A DNA stretch of 33,838 nucleotides from Herbaspirillum sp. ASV7 (GCF_016429215.1 NZ_JAELUH010000061.1:1-33838); one strand, 5' to 3'; positions 7,735-16,310 are shown, numbered from the stretch's first letter. Notes: generated by a model from the sequence alone, not told the origin. A program made the numbers and translations.

Positions 7735-8247
7735 ACAGGGAAAGAAGACCGATGACGCAACGCGATAGCCGCGCTGGCAGTGAAGAAGAGGCGGGGCAGC
7801 GCAGCTGTCGCGACATGCTGCAACATGCTACCCACGGCGGGATACTGCGCCAGTTCGCGGCGTGTGGCTATCAGGGTTTTCACGATAGCGCGCTGCGCGA
7901 AAATAGCGCACTGTGAGGTCAACCACCGTGGCATGCCGCACATTGAAAGAGCATGAGTCAAGCTTGCTTCGCATCGGACGGGATGTATCGCACGCCTTGC
8001 GTGAAAAAGTCTCGTCGTCACTGAACCAAGGTTCATAGGTGGGATCACTAGGTGAAAGCAAAAAAGGACTAGAATAAAAACAAGAGATGAATTGATCTTC
8101 GCAGCACGCTGTTGATGCTACGGCTTTCAAAGAACACACCGGCAATGACGCTCACCAGAGTCACCGACGCGTTCTTCGATAACCGCAGATGGCAGGTCCA
8201 GACATATAAATCTGTTTCGTACTTTTTTCGAGAGCGACGGAGGTGGT

Positions 8248-10170
8248 ATGGATATCTACAGCAGCTTTGCAAGCCGGTTCGACAAGACCAGAGAAGAAGA
8301 GTTATCGCTTGAAGAGTATCTGAATCTTTGCAAGAGCGACCCGGCGGTCTATGCATCTGCTGCCGAACGGATGCTGATGGCCATCGGCGAACCCGAAAAG
8401 GTGGATACCCGCGAAGATCCCCGCCTCTCGCGCATCTTTGCCAACAAGGTCATCAAGGTCTATCCCGCCTTCAAGGAATTCTACGGCGCGGAAGAAGTGA
8501 TCGAGCAGGTCGTGGCCTACTTCCGCCACGCCGCCCAGGGCCTGGAAGAAAAGAAGCAGATCCTCTACCTGCTGGGTCCGGTCGGCGGCGGCAAGTCTTC
8601 CATTGCCGAGCGTCTGAAGCAGTTGATGGAGCAGGTGCCCTTCTATTCCATCAAGGGTTCGCCGGTCAACGAATCGCCGCTAGGCCTGTTCGACTACGAC
8701 GAAGACGGCGCCATCCTGGAAGAACAGTACGGCATCCCGCGCCGCTATCTCAAACCCATCCTCAGCCCCTGGGCCGTCAAGCGCCTGCACGAGTACAACG
8801 GCGACATCCGCCAGTTCCGCGTGGTCAAGCGCTATCCGTCCATCCTGCGCCAGATCGGCATTTCCAAGACCGAGCCGGGCGACGAGAACAACCAGGACAT
8901 CTCGACCCTGGTGGGCAAGGTCGATATCCGCAAGCTGGAACAGTATTCGCAGGACGATGCCGATGCCTACAGCTATTCGGGCGGCCTGTGCCTGTCCAAC
9001 CAGGGCCTGCTGGAGTTCGTGGAAATGTTCAAGGCGCCCATCAAGGTGCTGCACCCGCTGCTGACGGCCACCCAGGAAGGCAACTTCAAGGGCACCGAAG
9101 GTTTCGGTGCGATCCCCTTCGATGGTGTCATCCTGGCCCACTCCAATGAATCGGAATGGAAGGCCTTCCGCAACAACAAGAACAACGAGGCACTGCTGGA
9201 CCGTATCTTCATCGTCAAGGTGCCGTATTGCCTGCGCGTGTCGGAAGAGATCAAGATCTATGAAAAGCTGATCCGCAGCTCTTCGCTGGCCCAGGCCACG
9301 TGCGCGCCGGGTACGCTGAAGATGATGGCGCAGTTCTCCATCCTGACGCGCCTGAAGGAGCCGGAAAACTCCAGCCTCTTCTCCAAGATGCAGGTCTACG
9401 ATGGCGAAAACCTGAAAGACACCGACCCCAAGGCCAAGTCCTATCAGGAGTATCGCGACTATGCCGGCGTGGACGAGGGCATGAACGGTATCTCGACGCG
9501 CTTTGCCTTCAAGATCCTCTCGCGTGTGTTCAACTTCGACACCACCGAGGTGGCGGCCAATCCGGTGCATCTGATGTATGTGCTGGAACAGCAGATCGAA
9601 CGCGAGCAGTTCCCGCAGGAGGCCGAGCAGAAGTACCTGTCCTTCGTCAAGGACACGCTGGCCTCGCGCTATGCGGAATTCATCGGCAAGGAGATCCAGA
9701 CCGCCTACCTGGAGTCGTATTCCGAATATGGCCAGAACGTCTTCGACCGTTACGTGACCTATGCCGACTTCTGGATCCAGGACCAGGAATACCGCGATCA
9801 CGACACCGGCGAGAGCTTCGACCGCGCTGCCCTGAATGCGGAACTGGAAAAGATCGAGAAGCCGGCCGGCATCAGCAATCCCAAGGACTTCCGCAACGAG
9901 ATCGTCAACTTCGTGCTGCGCGCGCGGGTCAACAACGGTGGCAAGAACCCGCTGTGGACCAGCTACGAAAAGCTGCGCGTGGTGATCGAGAAGAAGATGT
10001 TCTCCAACACCGAAGACCTGTTGCCGGTGATCTCCTTCAATGCCAAGGGCTCCACCGAGGAAATGCAGAAACACGAAGACTTCGTCAATCGCATGGTCAG
10101 CAAGGGATACACGCCCAAGCAGGTGCGCCTGCTGTGCGAATGGTACCTGCGCGTGCGCAAGTCCTCGTAA
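8248..10170 (+). CDS. prkA: PrkA family serine protein kinase / AAA protein
   Basis: A 640-residue protein, full length for the PrkA/YeaG family. The N-terminal AAA-like domain has the P-loop GPVGGGKSS at about residues 110-118. It continues with the strongly conserved SPVNESPLGLFDYDEDG region, SGGLCLSNQGLLEFVEMFK and FDGVILAHSNESEW. The C-terminal part is the PrkA-specific domain sometimes compared with protein kinases. In E. coli YeaG acts in survival of nitrogen starvation, and in Bacillus PrkA affects sporulation; whether kinase or protease activity matters is debated. A strong ribosome site (GGAGGTGGT) sits before the ATG. It is first in the prkA-yeaH-spoVR stress operon. Confidence 0.96.
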   Translation: MDIYSSFASRFDKTREEELSLEEYLNLCKSDPAVYASAAERMLMAIGEPEKVDTREDPRLSRIFANKVIKVYPAFKEFYGAEEVIEQVVAYFRHAAQGLEEKKQILYLLGPVGGGKSSIAERLKQLMEQVPFYSIKGSPVNESPLGLFDYDEDGAILEEQYGIPRRYLKPILSPWAVKRLHEYNGDIRQFRVVKRYPSILRQIGISKTEPGDENNQDISTLVGKVDIRKLEQYSQDDADAYSYSGGLCLSNQGLLEFVEMFKAPIKVLHPLLTATQEGNFKGTEGFGAIPFDGVILAHSNESEWKAFRNNKNNEALLDRIFIVKVPYCLRVSEEIKIYEKLIRSSSLAQATCAPGTLKMMAQFSILTRLKEPENSSLFSKMQVYDGENLKDTDPKAKSYQEYRDYAGVDEGMNGISTRFAFKILSRVFNFDTTEVAANPVHLMYVLEQQIEREQFPQEAEQKYLSFVKDTLASRYAEFIGKEIQTAYLESYSEYGQNVFDRYVTYADFWIQDQEYRDHDTGESFDRAALNAELEKIEKPAGISNPKDFRNEIVNFVLRARVNNGGKNPLWTSYEKLRVVIEKKMFSNTEDLLPVISFNAKGSTEEMQKHEDFVNRMVSKGYTPKQVRLLCEWYLRVRKSS

Positions 10171-10175
10171 GCGCC

Positions 10176-10249
10176 GCATGCGCGCACCGGCCCGGAGACG
10201 GCTGCGGTGCGCCATGCGACTCCTCGGCGTCGTCCGCCGCGAGGCGGAC
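10176..10249 (+). promoter_or_regulatory. two strong hairpins between prkA and yeaH
   Basis: The first stem pairs 10176-10180 with 10213-10217 and 10182-10189 with 10205-10212: 13 bp with one bulged C. The second is GTCCGCC-GCGA-GGCGGAC (10232-10249). There is no T run. Such structures often protect the upstream mRNA or set different levels for the two cistrons; that role is inference. Confidence 0.5.
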
Positions 10250-10274
10250 CGCCGACCACTAGCAGGAGAGACGA

Positions 10275-11540
10275 GTGCTGCATCAGATCATCGACCGCAG
10301 GCTGGCTGGCAAGAACAAGAGCATCGCCAACCGGGAGCGCTTCCTGCGGCGCTTCAAGGGGCATATACAACGTTCGGTGGCGGACGCCGTGCGCGACCGC
10401 AGTATTACCGATCTCGAAAAATCCAAGAGCATCAGCATCCCGCGCAAGGATGTCTCCGAACCCTTCTTCCATCACGGACGGGGCGGGCGGCGCGAGGCGG
10501 TGCACCCGGGCAACCAGGACTACCTGCAGGGTGACCGCATTCCGCGCCAGGGTGGCGGGGGCGGCGGCGGGGGCAGCAGCGCCAGCAACGAGGGCGAAGG
10601 CCAGGACGATTTCACCTTCGAGCTGACCCGCGAAGAATTCATGAACTACTTCTTCGAAGACCTGGAACTGCCGCGCCTGGTGGAAACCAACCTGCTGCAG
10701 GTCCCCAACTGGAAGAACCAGCGCGCCGGCTATTCGGTCGATGGCTCGCCCAACAACATCGACGTGGTGCGCTCGCTGCGCTCTTCGCTGGGCCGACGCA
10801 TCGCCATGGGCGGGCCGCTGCAACGCCAGCTCGACATCGCCGAGGAAACCCTGGCCGAGATGAAGCGCAAGCCGGACGAGCACCAGTCCGACATCAAGCT
10901 GCTGGAAGAAGAAGTCCGCCAGCTGCGCGCGCGCATCCTGCGCATCCCCTTCATCGATCCCTTCGACCTGCGCTACGTCAATCGTGTACGCCAGCCGCAG
11001 CCGTCCAGCCGCGCCGTGATGTTCTGCGTGATGGACGTGTCGGGCTCGATGGATGAGCAGCGCAAGGACTTGTCCAAGCGCTTCTTCATCCTGCTCTATC
11101 TCTTCCTGACCCGTAACTACGAGCATATCGAGGTGGTCTTCATCCGCCACCACACCCGGGCCGACGAGGTGGATGAAAACACCTTCTTCCATTCGCAGGA
11201 AAGCGGCGGCACCGTGGTCTCCAGTGCCCTGGAACTGATGCATGACATCATCACCAAGCGTTATTCGCCCAGCGAATGGAACATCTACGGCGCCCAGGCC
11301 TCCGACGGCGACAACTGGAACGACGACTCGCCCAAGTGCCGCGAACTGCTGGAGTCCGCCATCCTTCCGCTGACGCGCTATTTCGCCTACATCCAGGTGG
11401 CCGAGCCGGAGCAGAACCTGTGGACCGAGTACATGCAACTGATCGAGTCGCATCCGCACTTCGCCATGAAGAAGGTGCAGTCGGCGGCCGAGATCTATCC
11501 GGTGTTCCGCGAACTCTTTGAAAAGCAGGTGCACGCATGA
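10275..11540 (+). CDS. yeaH: YeaH/YhbH family protein (DUF444, VWA-like)
   Basis: A 421-residue member of the DUF444 family always found with PrkA. The N-terminus (HQIIDRRLAGKNKSIANRER) is characteristic. A glycine run of eight (about residues 93-100) forms a flexible linker. The C-terminal von Willebrand A-type domain carries the metal-site motif DVSGSM at about residue 253, suggesting protein-protein contacts. It starts with GTG at 10275 behind AGGAGAG. Its last codons overlap the spoVR start by 4 bp (ATGA), so translation is coupled. Its biochemical role is unknown; the gene trio points to a shared stress or starvation function. Confidence 0.95.
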   Translation: MLHQIIDRRLAGKNKSIANRERFLRRFKGHIQRSVADAVRDRSITDLEKSKSISIPRKDVSEPFFHHGRGGRREAVHPGNQDYLQGDRIPRQGGGGGGGGSSASNEGEGQDDFTFELTREEFMNYFFEDLELPRLVETNLLQVPNWKNQRAGYSVDGSPNNIDVVRSLRSSLGRRIAMGGPLQRQLDIAEETLAEMKRKPDEHQSDIKLLEEEVRQLRARILRIPFIDPFDLRYVNRVRQPQPSSRAVMFCVMDVSGSMDEQRKDLSKRFFILLYLFLTRNYEHIEVVFIRHHTRADEVDENTFFHSQESGGTVVSSALELMHDIITKRYSPSEWNIYGAQASDGDNWNDDSPKCRELLESAILPLTRYFAYIQVAEPEQNLWTEYMQLIESHPHFAMKKVQSAAEIYPVFRELFEKQVHA

Positions 11541-13066
11541 ACAGCCGCTTCAAGCATGATCCCCTGCCTTGCCCCTCGGACTGGAGCTTCGAGCTCATCG
11601 AGCGCTACAACGAGGAAATCGCCCGGGTGGCCAAGGACTATGGGCTGGACATCTATCCCATCCAGCTGGAGATCATTTCGGCCGAGCAGATGATGGATGC
11701 CTATGCCTCGCACGGCATGCCGGTCAATTACCGGCACTGGTCCTACGGCAAGCATTTCATGCTCACCGAGCGTGACTACAAGCGCGGACAGATGGGCCTG
11801 GCCTATGAGATCGTGATCAACTCCGATCCCTGCATCGCCTACCTGATGGAAGAGAACACGATGACCATGCAGGCCCTGGTCATCGCCCATGCGGCCTATG
11901 GTCACAATTCCTTCTTCAAGGGTAACTACCTGTTCCAGCTGTGGACCGATGCCAGCGCCATCATCGATTACCTGGTGTATGCGCGCAACTACATCTCGGA
12001 GTGCGAGGAACGCCATGGCTTCGAGCGTGTGGAAGAACTGCTCGACTCCTGCCACGCCCTGATGAGCTATGGCGTGGACCGCTACAAGCGGCCGCAGCGC
12101 CTGTCGCTGGCCCAGGAAAAGGCGCGCCAGCGCGAACGCGAAGCCTACATGCAGTCGCAGGTCAACGAACTCTGGCGCACCCTGCCGGCCAAAAAGGAAA
12201 CCGCCGCCACCGCCGTGGAAGAACGCTTCCCCAGCGAGCCGCAAGAGAACCTGCTCTACTTCGCCGAGAAGAATGCGCCGCTGCTGGAGCCCTGGGAGCG
12301 CGAGGTGATCCGCATCGTGCGCAAGGTCGGCCAGTACTTCTATCCGCAACGCCAGACCCAGGTGATGAACGAGGGCTGGGCCACCTTCTGGCACTACACC
12401 CTGCTCAACACGCTCTACGACCAGGGTCGCCTGACCGATGGCTTCATGATGGAATTCCTGCATTCGCACAGCAATGTGGTGTTCCAGCCGCCCATCACCA
12501 AACCCTATTACAACGGCATCAACCCCTACGCGCTGGGCTTCTCGATGATGAGCGACATCCGCCGCATCTGCGAGCATCCCAGTGACGAGGACCGCGAGTG
12601 GTTCCCCGAGATCGCCGGCAGCAACTGGCTCGATACCCTGCACCACGTGATGCGCAACTACAAGGACGAGAGCTTCATCGCTCAGTATCTGTCCCCCAAG
12701 CTCATGCGCGACATGCGCATGTTTGCCGTGCTCGACGACGATACCCGCAGCGAGATGGAAGTCTCGGCCATCCACAACGAGCGTGGCTTCCAGTATGTGC
12801 GCCAGGCACTGTCACGGCAGTACGACATCAATCACCGCGAGCCCAACATCCAGGTCTGGTCGGTCAATACGCGCGGCAACCGCAGCCTGACGCTGCGCCA
12901 CTTCCGCAGTGATGGCCGCTCGCTGGGCGACAGCACCAACGAAGTCCTGCGCCATATGGCGCGGCTGTGGCAGTTCGACGTCTACCTGGAGAGCGTGGAC
13001 GACAACGGCTACATCGTGCAGCGCTATGAATGCGTGGCCGAGAACCGCTATTCGCTGCGCACATGA
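11537..13066 (+). CDS. spoVR: SpoVR family protein
   Basis: A 509-residue SpoVR homologue (E. coli YcgB). The family is named for a Bacillus spore-cortex gene but is common in non-sporulating Proteobacteria next to prkA and yeaH. Recognisable segments are the N-terminal WSFELIERYNEEIARVAKDYGLD, the histidine-rich HAAYGHNSFFKGNYLF, and MNEGWATFWHYTLLN, whose E-x-x-x-x-x-x-H pattern resembles a metal site. The start overlaps the yeaH stop (ATGA). Function is unresolved; with PrkA and YeaH it is expected in stationary-phase or starvation responses. Confidence 0.95.
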   Translation: MNSRFKHDPLPCPSDWSFELIERYNEEIARVAKDYGLDIYPIQLEIISAEQMMDAYASHGMPVNYRHWSYGKHFMLTERDYKRGQMGLAYEIVINSDPCIAYLMEENTMTMQALVIAHAAYGHNSFFKGNYLFQLWTDASAIIDYLVYARNYISECEERHGFERVEELLDSCHALMSYGVDRYKRPQRLSLAQEKARQREREAYMQSQVNELWRTLPAKKETAATAVEERFPSEPQENLLYFAEKNAPLLEPWEREVIRIVRKVGQYFYPQRQTQVMNEGWATFWHYTLLNTLYDQGRLTDGFMMEFLHSHSNVVFQPPITKPYYNGINPYALGFSMMSDIRRICEHPSDEDREWFPEIAGSNWLDTLHHVMRNYKDESFIAQYLSPKLMRDMRMFAVLDDDTRSEMEVSAIHNERGFQYVRQALSRQYDINHREPNIQVWSVNTRGNRSLTLRHFRSDGRSLGDSTNEVLRHMARLWQFDVYLESVDDNGYIVQRYECVAENRYSLRT

Positions 13067-13097
13067 AAGCGCTCTTCCTGCCGCGGCCGGAGTGACC

Positions 13098-13751
13098 ATG
13101 CCGGCCGCACCCGCCACTCCCCGTCCGCCGATCTCGGCGCAGACCATCCCGCTGTTTCCGCTGGCCAGCACGCTCTTTCCCGAAGGGCGGCTGCCGCTGC
13201 AGATCTTCGAGGTGCGCTATCTGGACATGATCGGCAAGTGCATCGCCGAAGGCAGCGGCTTCGGCGTGGTCGCCCTGACCGAAGGCTCGGAGGTGCGTCG
13301 GCCCGGCCAGAGCGAGCGCTTCGTCGGCGTGGGGACGCTGGCGCGCATCAGGGAATGGTCCACACCATCGCCGGGCCTCATGCGCATCGCCTGCAGCGGT
13401 GGCGAGCGCTTCCGTATCCTGCAGGCCGAACAGCAAAAGCATGGCCTGTGGACGGCCGAGGTGGAGATGATGGAAAGCGATCGCGCCGTGATCATCCCGG
13501 AAGAATTACGCAATACCGCGCGGGCGCTCGACGACCTGCTGCAATCGGTGCTGCGTCAGGGCCTGCCGGATAGCGAAGTGCCGATTGCCGCGCCGTTCCG
13601 CCTGGACGATTGTGGCTGGGTCGCCAACCGCTGGGCCGAGATGATGCCCATCACCGTGGAGATGAAGCAGAGCCTGCTGGCGCTGGACAATCCGCTGCTG
13701 CGGCTGGAGCTGGTGCAGGATGCACTGGACGAACTGGGCTGGCTGAAATAG
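13098..13751 (+). CDS. LON substrate-binding (peptidase S16 N-terminal) domain protein
   Basis: A 217-residue protein made only of the Lon N-terminal (LAN/PUA-like) domain; there is no AAA module and no Ser-Lys protease. Typical features are IPLFPLASTLFPEGRLPLQI, FEVRYLDMI and the GVGTLARI strand. Such stand-alone proteins are common in Proteobacteria, of unknown role, possibly binding misfolded proteins or nucleotides. The ATG at 13098 follows GGAG (13089-13092). It lies 31 bp after spoVR on the same strand and may be read from the prkA operon. Confidence 0.88.
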   Translation: MPAAPATPRPPISAQTIPLFPLASTLFPEGRLPLQIFEVRYLDMIGKCIAEGSGFGVVALTEGSEVRRPGQSERFVGVGTLARIREWSTPSPGLMRIACSGGERFRILQAEQQKHGLWTAEVEMMESDRAVIIPEELRNTARALDDLLQSVLRQGLPDSEVPIAAPFRLDDCGWVANRWAEMMPITVEMKQSLLALDNPLLRLELVQDALDELGWLK

Positions 13752-13787
13752 GCTGCCGCCAGCAGCCCCGCCCCCTACCATGCGCTC

Positions 13788-14477
13788 TTACGGCGCCACA
13801 CCACTGATCCCCGCCTCGGCCAGCAAGGCCGCCATTCCCGACCAGAAGATCTGGATGCCGATGCACAGCAGGATGAAGGCCGACAGGCGCAACACCACCA
13901 TGGTACCCAGGCGCCCCATCAGCTTGACCAGCTTGTGCGCGTAGTTGTAGCACAGGAAGATCACCAGCGAAGTCAGGGCCGCGCCCAGGGCCGCACTCCC
14001 CACCGAAATGACCCAGTCCAGCAGACGCGTGGGGGTATTGGCACCCAGCGTGATGGACGCCGCCAGCGTGCCCGGCCCGACGGTGAGCGGGAAGCTCATG
14101 GGATAGAAGCTGCGCGCCTTGATCTCATCGTCGGGCAAGTCCTCATCATAGGTCTGGGCGACCTGGGTGGGAATGGCGCTGTCCTGGCTGTTGTCGTTGA
14201 GCAGTTTCCAGCCCGAGACCGCCACCAGCAGGCCACCGCCGACCCGCACGATGGGTAGCGAGATACCGAAGAAGGTCAGCACGTGCGAACCGATGAAGAT
14301 CGCCGCCACCAGCATGAACCAGCAGTTGATGGCCACCTGGCGTGCGATGCGCTGCTCGGTGCTGCGGCTGACATTGCCCAGCAGATTGGCAAATACCGGC
14401 GCAATGCCCAGGGGATTAAGGATGGGCAAGAGCGTGATCGGGATCAGCACAACCGCTTTGAGGAAGAGGATCAGCAT
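13788..14477 (-). CDS. MarC family integral membrane protein
   Basis: A 229-residue multi-spanning membrane protein of the MarC/UPF0056 family. Family signatures are LLPILNPLGIAPVFANL in the first helix and FPLTVGPGTLAASITLGA in the middle; about six hydrophobic segments are visible. A polar insertion (NDNSQDSAIPTQVAQTYDED) lies in the cytoplasmic loop. Despite the name, MarC was shown not to be part of multiple antibiotic resistance, and the family has no settled function. It is convergent with the LON-domain gene and downstream of the MFS gene, separated by a strong hairpin. Confidence 0.9.
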   Translation of the reverse strand: MLILFLKAVVLIPITLLPILNPLGIAPVFANLLGNVSRSTEQRIARQVAINCWFMLVAAIFIGSHVLTFFGISLPIVRVGGGLLVAVSGWKLLNDNSQDSAIPTQVAQTYDEDLPDDEIKARSFYPMSFPLTVGPGTLAASITLGANTPTRLLDWVISVGSAALGAALTSLVIFLCYNYAHKLVKLMGRLGTMVVLRLSAFILLCIGIQIFWSGMAALLAEAGISGVAP

Positions 14478-14502
14478 GGGAGCAAAAAGGACAGAAGAAG
14501 CC

Positions 14503-14544
14503 GGAGCTGGCAGCGTAGCCGAAAGCCGCTACGCTGCCAACTCC
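14503..14544. terminator. long hairpin between the MFS gene and marC-like gene
   Basis: TGGCAGCGTAGC (14508-14519) pairs perfectly with GCTACGCTGCCA (14528-14539). The stem extends by GGAG/CTCC after one mismatch, making 16 pairs in all. There is no T run on the minus strand, so it is either a weak, factor-assisted terminator or a 3'-end stabiliser for the MFS transcript. Confidence 0.5.
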
Positions 14545-14560
14545 GCGCGCGCACCGGCGT

Positions 14561-15841
14561 TCAGGCGGTGCGTAGATGCATGCTGCGCGCACGCATGAGC
14601 AGCAGCGCCGCAATGGCGAAGTTGAGCAGGTTCCAGCCGATGCCGTTGGCGAAGGCGGCGTGGTAGGAGCCGGTCAGGTCGAAGATCTTGCCTGACATCC
14701 AGCCCCCCAGCGCCATGCCGAACATGGTGGCCATGATGGCCGCACCCACGCGCTGGCCGGTCTCGGCCGCAGGGAAGTACTCGCGCACGATGATGGCGTA
14801 GGAGGGCACGATGCCGCCCTGGAACAGGCCGAACAGGGCCGAGATCACATACAGCGAGGCCAGGCTGTCGAAGGGCAGGAACAGCAGCAGCGACAAGCCC
14901 TGCAGCATGGAACCCAGCAACAGCGTACGCAAGCCGCCGATACGGTCGCAGATGGCCCCCGACACCAAGCGGCTGACCACGCCGCAGGCCAGCATCAGCG
15001 AGAGCATCTGGGCACCGCGCGCCGGGCCATACCCCAGGTCGCCACAATAGGCCACGATATGCACCTGAGGCATGGCCATGGCCACGCAACAGGCCACGCC
15101 AGCCACGCACAAGAGCAATTGCGCCGAGCCCGGCGTGAGGCCGAAGGGACGTGCGCCGCCGCCCGCGCGGGCAGTGGTGACGCCACCCTCCTGCACCGGC
15201 GGGCGGGCGCGCATGAGCAGCGCCAGCGTACACATCACGACGGCACAGATGATGCCCAGGCCGATGTAGGTCTGCTGCCAGCCTACGCTATCGACGAAAT
15301 GCTGGACGATGGGTGGCCAGATCGCCCCACCCAGGTAATTGCCGCTGGCGCACACGGCCACGGCAATGCCACGGCGCTTGCGGAACCACATCGAGGTATC
15401 GGCCACCAGCGGCGAGAAGGTACAGGCCGTGCCCAGGAGGCCGATCAGGATACAGTGGGCCGCCATGAAGAACCAGATATTGGGCGCCAGCGCGGCGGCG
15501 ATGAAGCCGCCACCCAGACAGGCCCCGCCCAGCAGCAGCGGGCGCGTGATGCCGGAGCGGTCGGCCATGCGGCCCATCAGCAGGCCACCCACGCCGACCC
15601 CGAGCATGGTGAGGGTATAGGGCATGGAGGCCAGGCCGCGATCGACCTGGAAATGCGCCTGCACCGCCGGCAGGACCACGGCCATCACATACATACCGCT
15701 GGCACCGACGATCATCAGCACCAGCGTGATGCACAGGCGCATCACCGCATAGGAGGAATCGACCTGGTGCCGATCGACGTGGTCAGGGTGGCTGGTACGG
15801 CTGGATGCCGCAGGTGAGGTACTGGATGGAGGGGTATCCAA
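14561..15841 (-). CDS. MFS transporter
   Basis: A 426-residue major facilitator with 12 hydrophobic segments. After a polar N-terminal tail of ~33 residues it shows the MFS loop 2-3 motif GGLLMGRMADRSG and the symmetrical VSRLVSGAICDRIGG in the second half. It resembles the YbfB/oxalate-formate-type group of uptake carriers, but substrate cannot be read. I start it at TTG (15841), which has GGAGAT 7 bp upstream; the next ATG (33 codons in) has no ribosome site, though it would also give a complete carrier. It has its own repeat-rich upstream region and no adjacent regulator. Confidence 0.88.
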   Translation of the reverse strand: MDTPPSSTSPAASSRTSHPDHVDRHQVDSSYAVMRLCITLVLMIVGASGMYVMAVVLPAVQAHFQVDRGLASMPYTLTMLGVGVGGLLMGRMADRSGITRPLLLGGACLGGGFIAAALAPNIWFFMAAHCILIGLLGTACTFSPLVADTSMWFRKRRGIAVAVCASGNYLGGAIWPPIVQHFVDSVGWQQTYIGLGIICAVVMCTLALLMRARPPVQEGGVTTARAGGGARPFGLTPGSAQLLLCVAGVACCVAMAMPQVHIVAYCGDLGYGPARGAQMLSLMLACGVVSRLVSGAICDRIGGLRTLLLGSMLQGLSLLLFLPFDSLASLYVISALFGLFQGGIVPSYAIIVREYFPAAETGQRVGAAIMATMFGMALGGWMSGKIFDLTGSYHAAFANGIGWNLLNFAIAALLLMRARSMHLRTA

Positions 15842-15842
15842 G

Positions 15843-15975
15843 GTGATCTCCGGCTAATTTTTTATAAAATTATTGTGATGCAGGCCGGAATTGGATTGTG
15901 ATGTGATCTCCGGCCAGGCCTTGCACCCGATTGGTGCAAGTCTTGCAGACTAACATGCAAGCGCCAGGCTTGCAG
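15843..15975 (-). promoter_or_regulatory. repeat-rich control region of the MFS gene
   Basis: GTGATCTCCGGC occurs at 15843-15854 and again at 15903-15914, exactly 60 bp apart. ATTGTGATG occurs at 15872-15880 and 15895-15903. A perfect inverted repeat CTTGCACC-N5-GGTGCAAG spans 15920-15940, and further TTGCA/TGCAA motifs follow to about 15973. The minus strand has a possible -10 (TATAAA, 15861-15866). The inverted repeat looks like a dimeric repressor or LysR/GntR-type site. The first GTGATCTCCGGC copy includes the gene's own ribosome site. Confidence 0.55.
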
Positions 15976-16025
15976 GTGAAGCAGCAAAAACCGGAATGTG
16001 GGCGACGGAAGAGGACGGGCGGATC

Positions 16026-16310
16026 TCAGCCGACGTGGTAGAGGTGGACCTGTTGATAGCCCAGGCGCTCCTTGTGGCGGGCGATCTTCTGCAGCATCAG
16101 CAGACCGGCCTCATGGCCAGCCACCACGGTGCGCCGCGTGGCACTGCGCATCTCGCCGCCATCCCAGGCCTGGGTGAGCACCCAGTCGCCCAGCAGGTCC
16201 TGCACCAGATCGACGGTGAAGATGGCACGCGATTTTCCGTCCGAGAAATGCAGGCGCATGGCCACGGTCACGGGCAGTGCATGGGTGACGTGGTCGGCGG
16301 AATCGATCAT
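16026..16310 (-). CDS. small WGR-like domain protein
   Basis: A 94-residue protein. GDWVLTQAWDGGEMRSATRR followed by a helix with HKERLGYQQV resembles the WGR domain (G-x-W-x-L ... WGR ... K-x-x-GY), although the Trp-Gly-Arg itself reads WDGG. WGR domains occur in poly(ADP-ribose) polymerases and in small stand-alone bacterial proteins, possibly binding nucleic acid. The ATG at 16310 lacks a strong ribosome site. It lies between metH and the MFS gene on the same strand. Family assignment is tentative; function unknown. Confidence 0.65.
   Translation of the reverse strand: MIDSADHVTHALPVTVAMRLHFSDGKSRAIFTVDLVQDLLGDWVLTQAWDGGEMRSATRRTVVAGHEAGLLMLQKIARHKERLGYQQVHLYHVG

Larger units (their letters stand above)
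7078..8247. other. 1.17 kb gap between rpmH and prkA, no dnaA or DnaA boxes
   Basis: The left third (to 7369) is the leader and promoter of rpmH. The rest should contain the prkA promoter; a possible sigma-54 site is at 7719-7734, and A-rich stretches at 8058-8090 and 8200-8230 lie closer to prkA. I find no match to TTATNCACA, no tRNA, no convincing gene and no insertion sequence. The longest open frames (minus 7584-8048, plus 7376-7768) have low-quality, Arg/Cys/His-rich translations without family features. Confidence 0.7.

Noticed and set aside
7376..8048. Open frames of 130 (plus) and 154 (minus) codons in the rpmH-prkA gap
   Set aside because: No ribosome sites, no recognisable family and Arg/Cys/His-rich translations. 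They overlap each other on opposite strands.
10553..10576. GC-rich G/C repeat inside yeaH as a simple sequence repeat for phase variation
   Set aside because: It encodes a glycine run in a known flexible linker of this family with mixed GGC/GGG codons, not a pure homopolymer.
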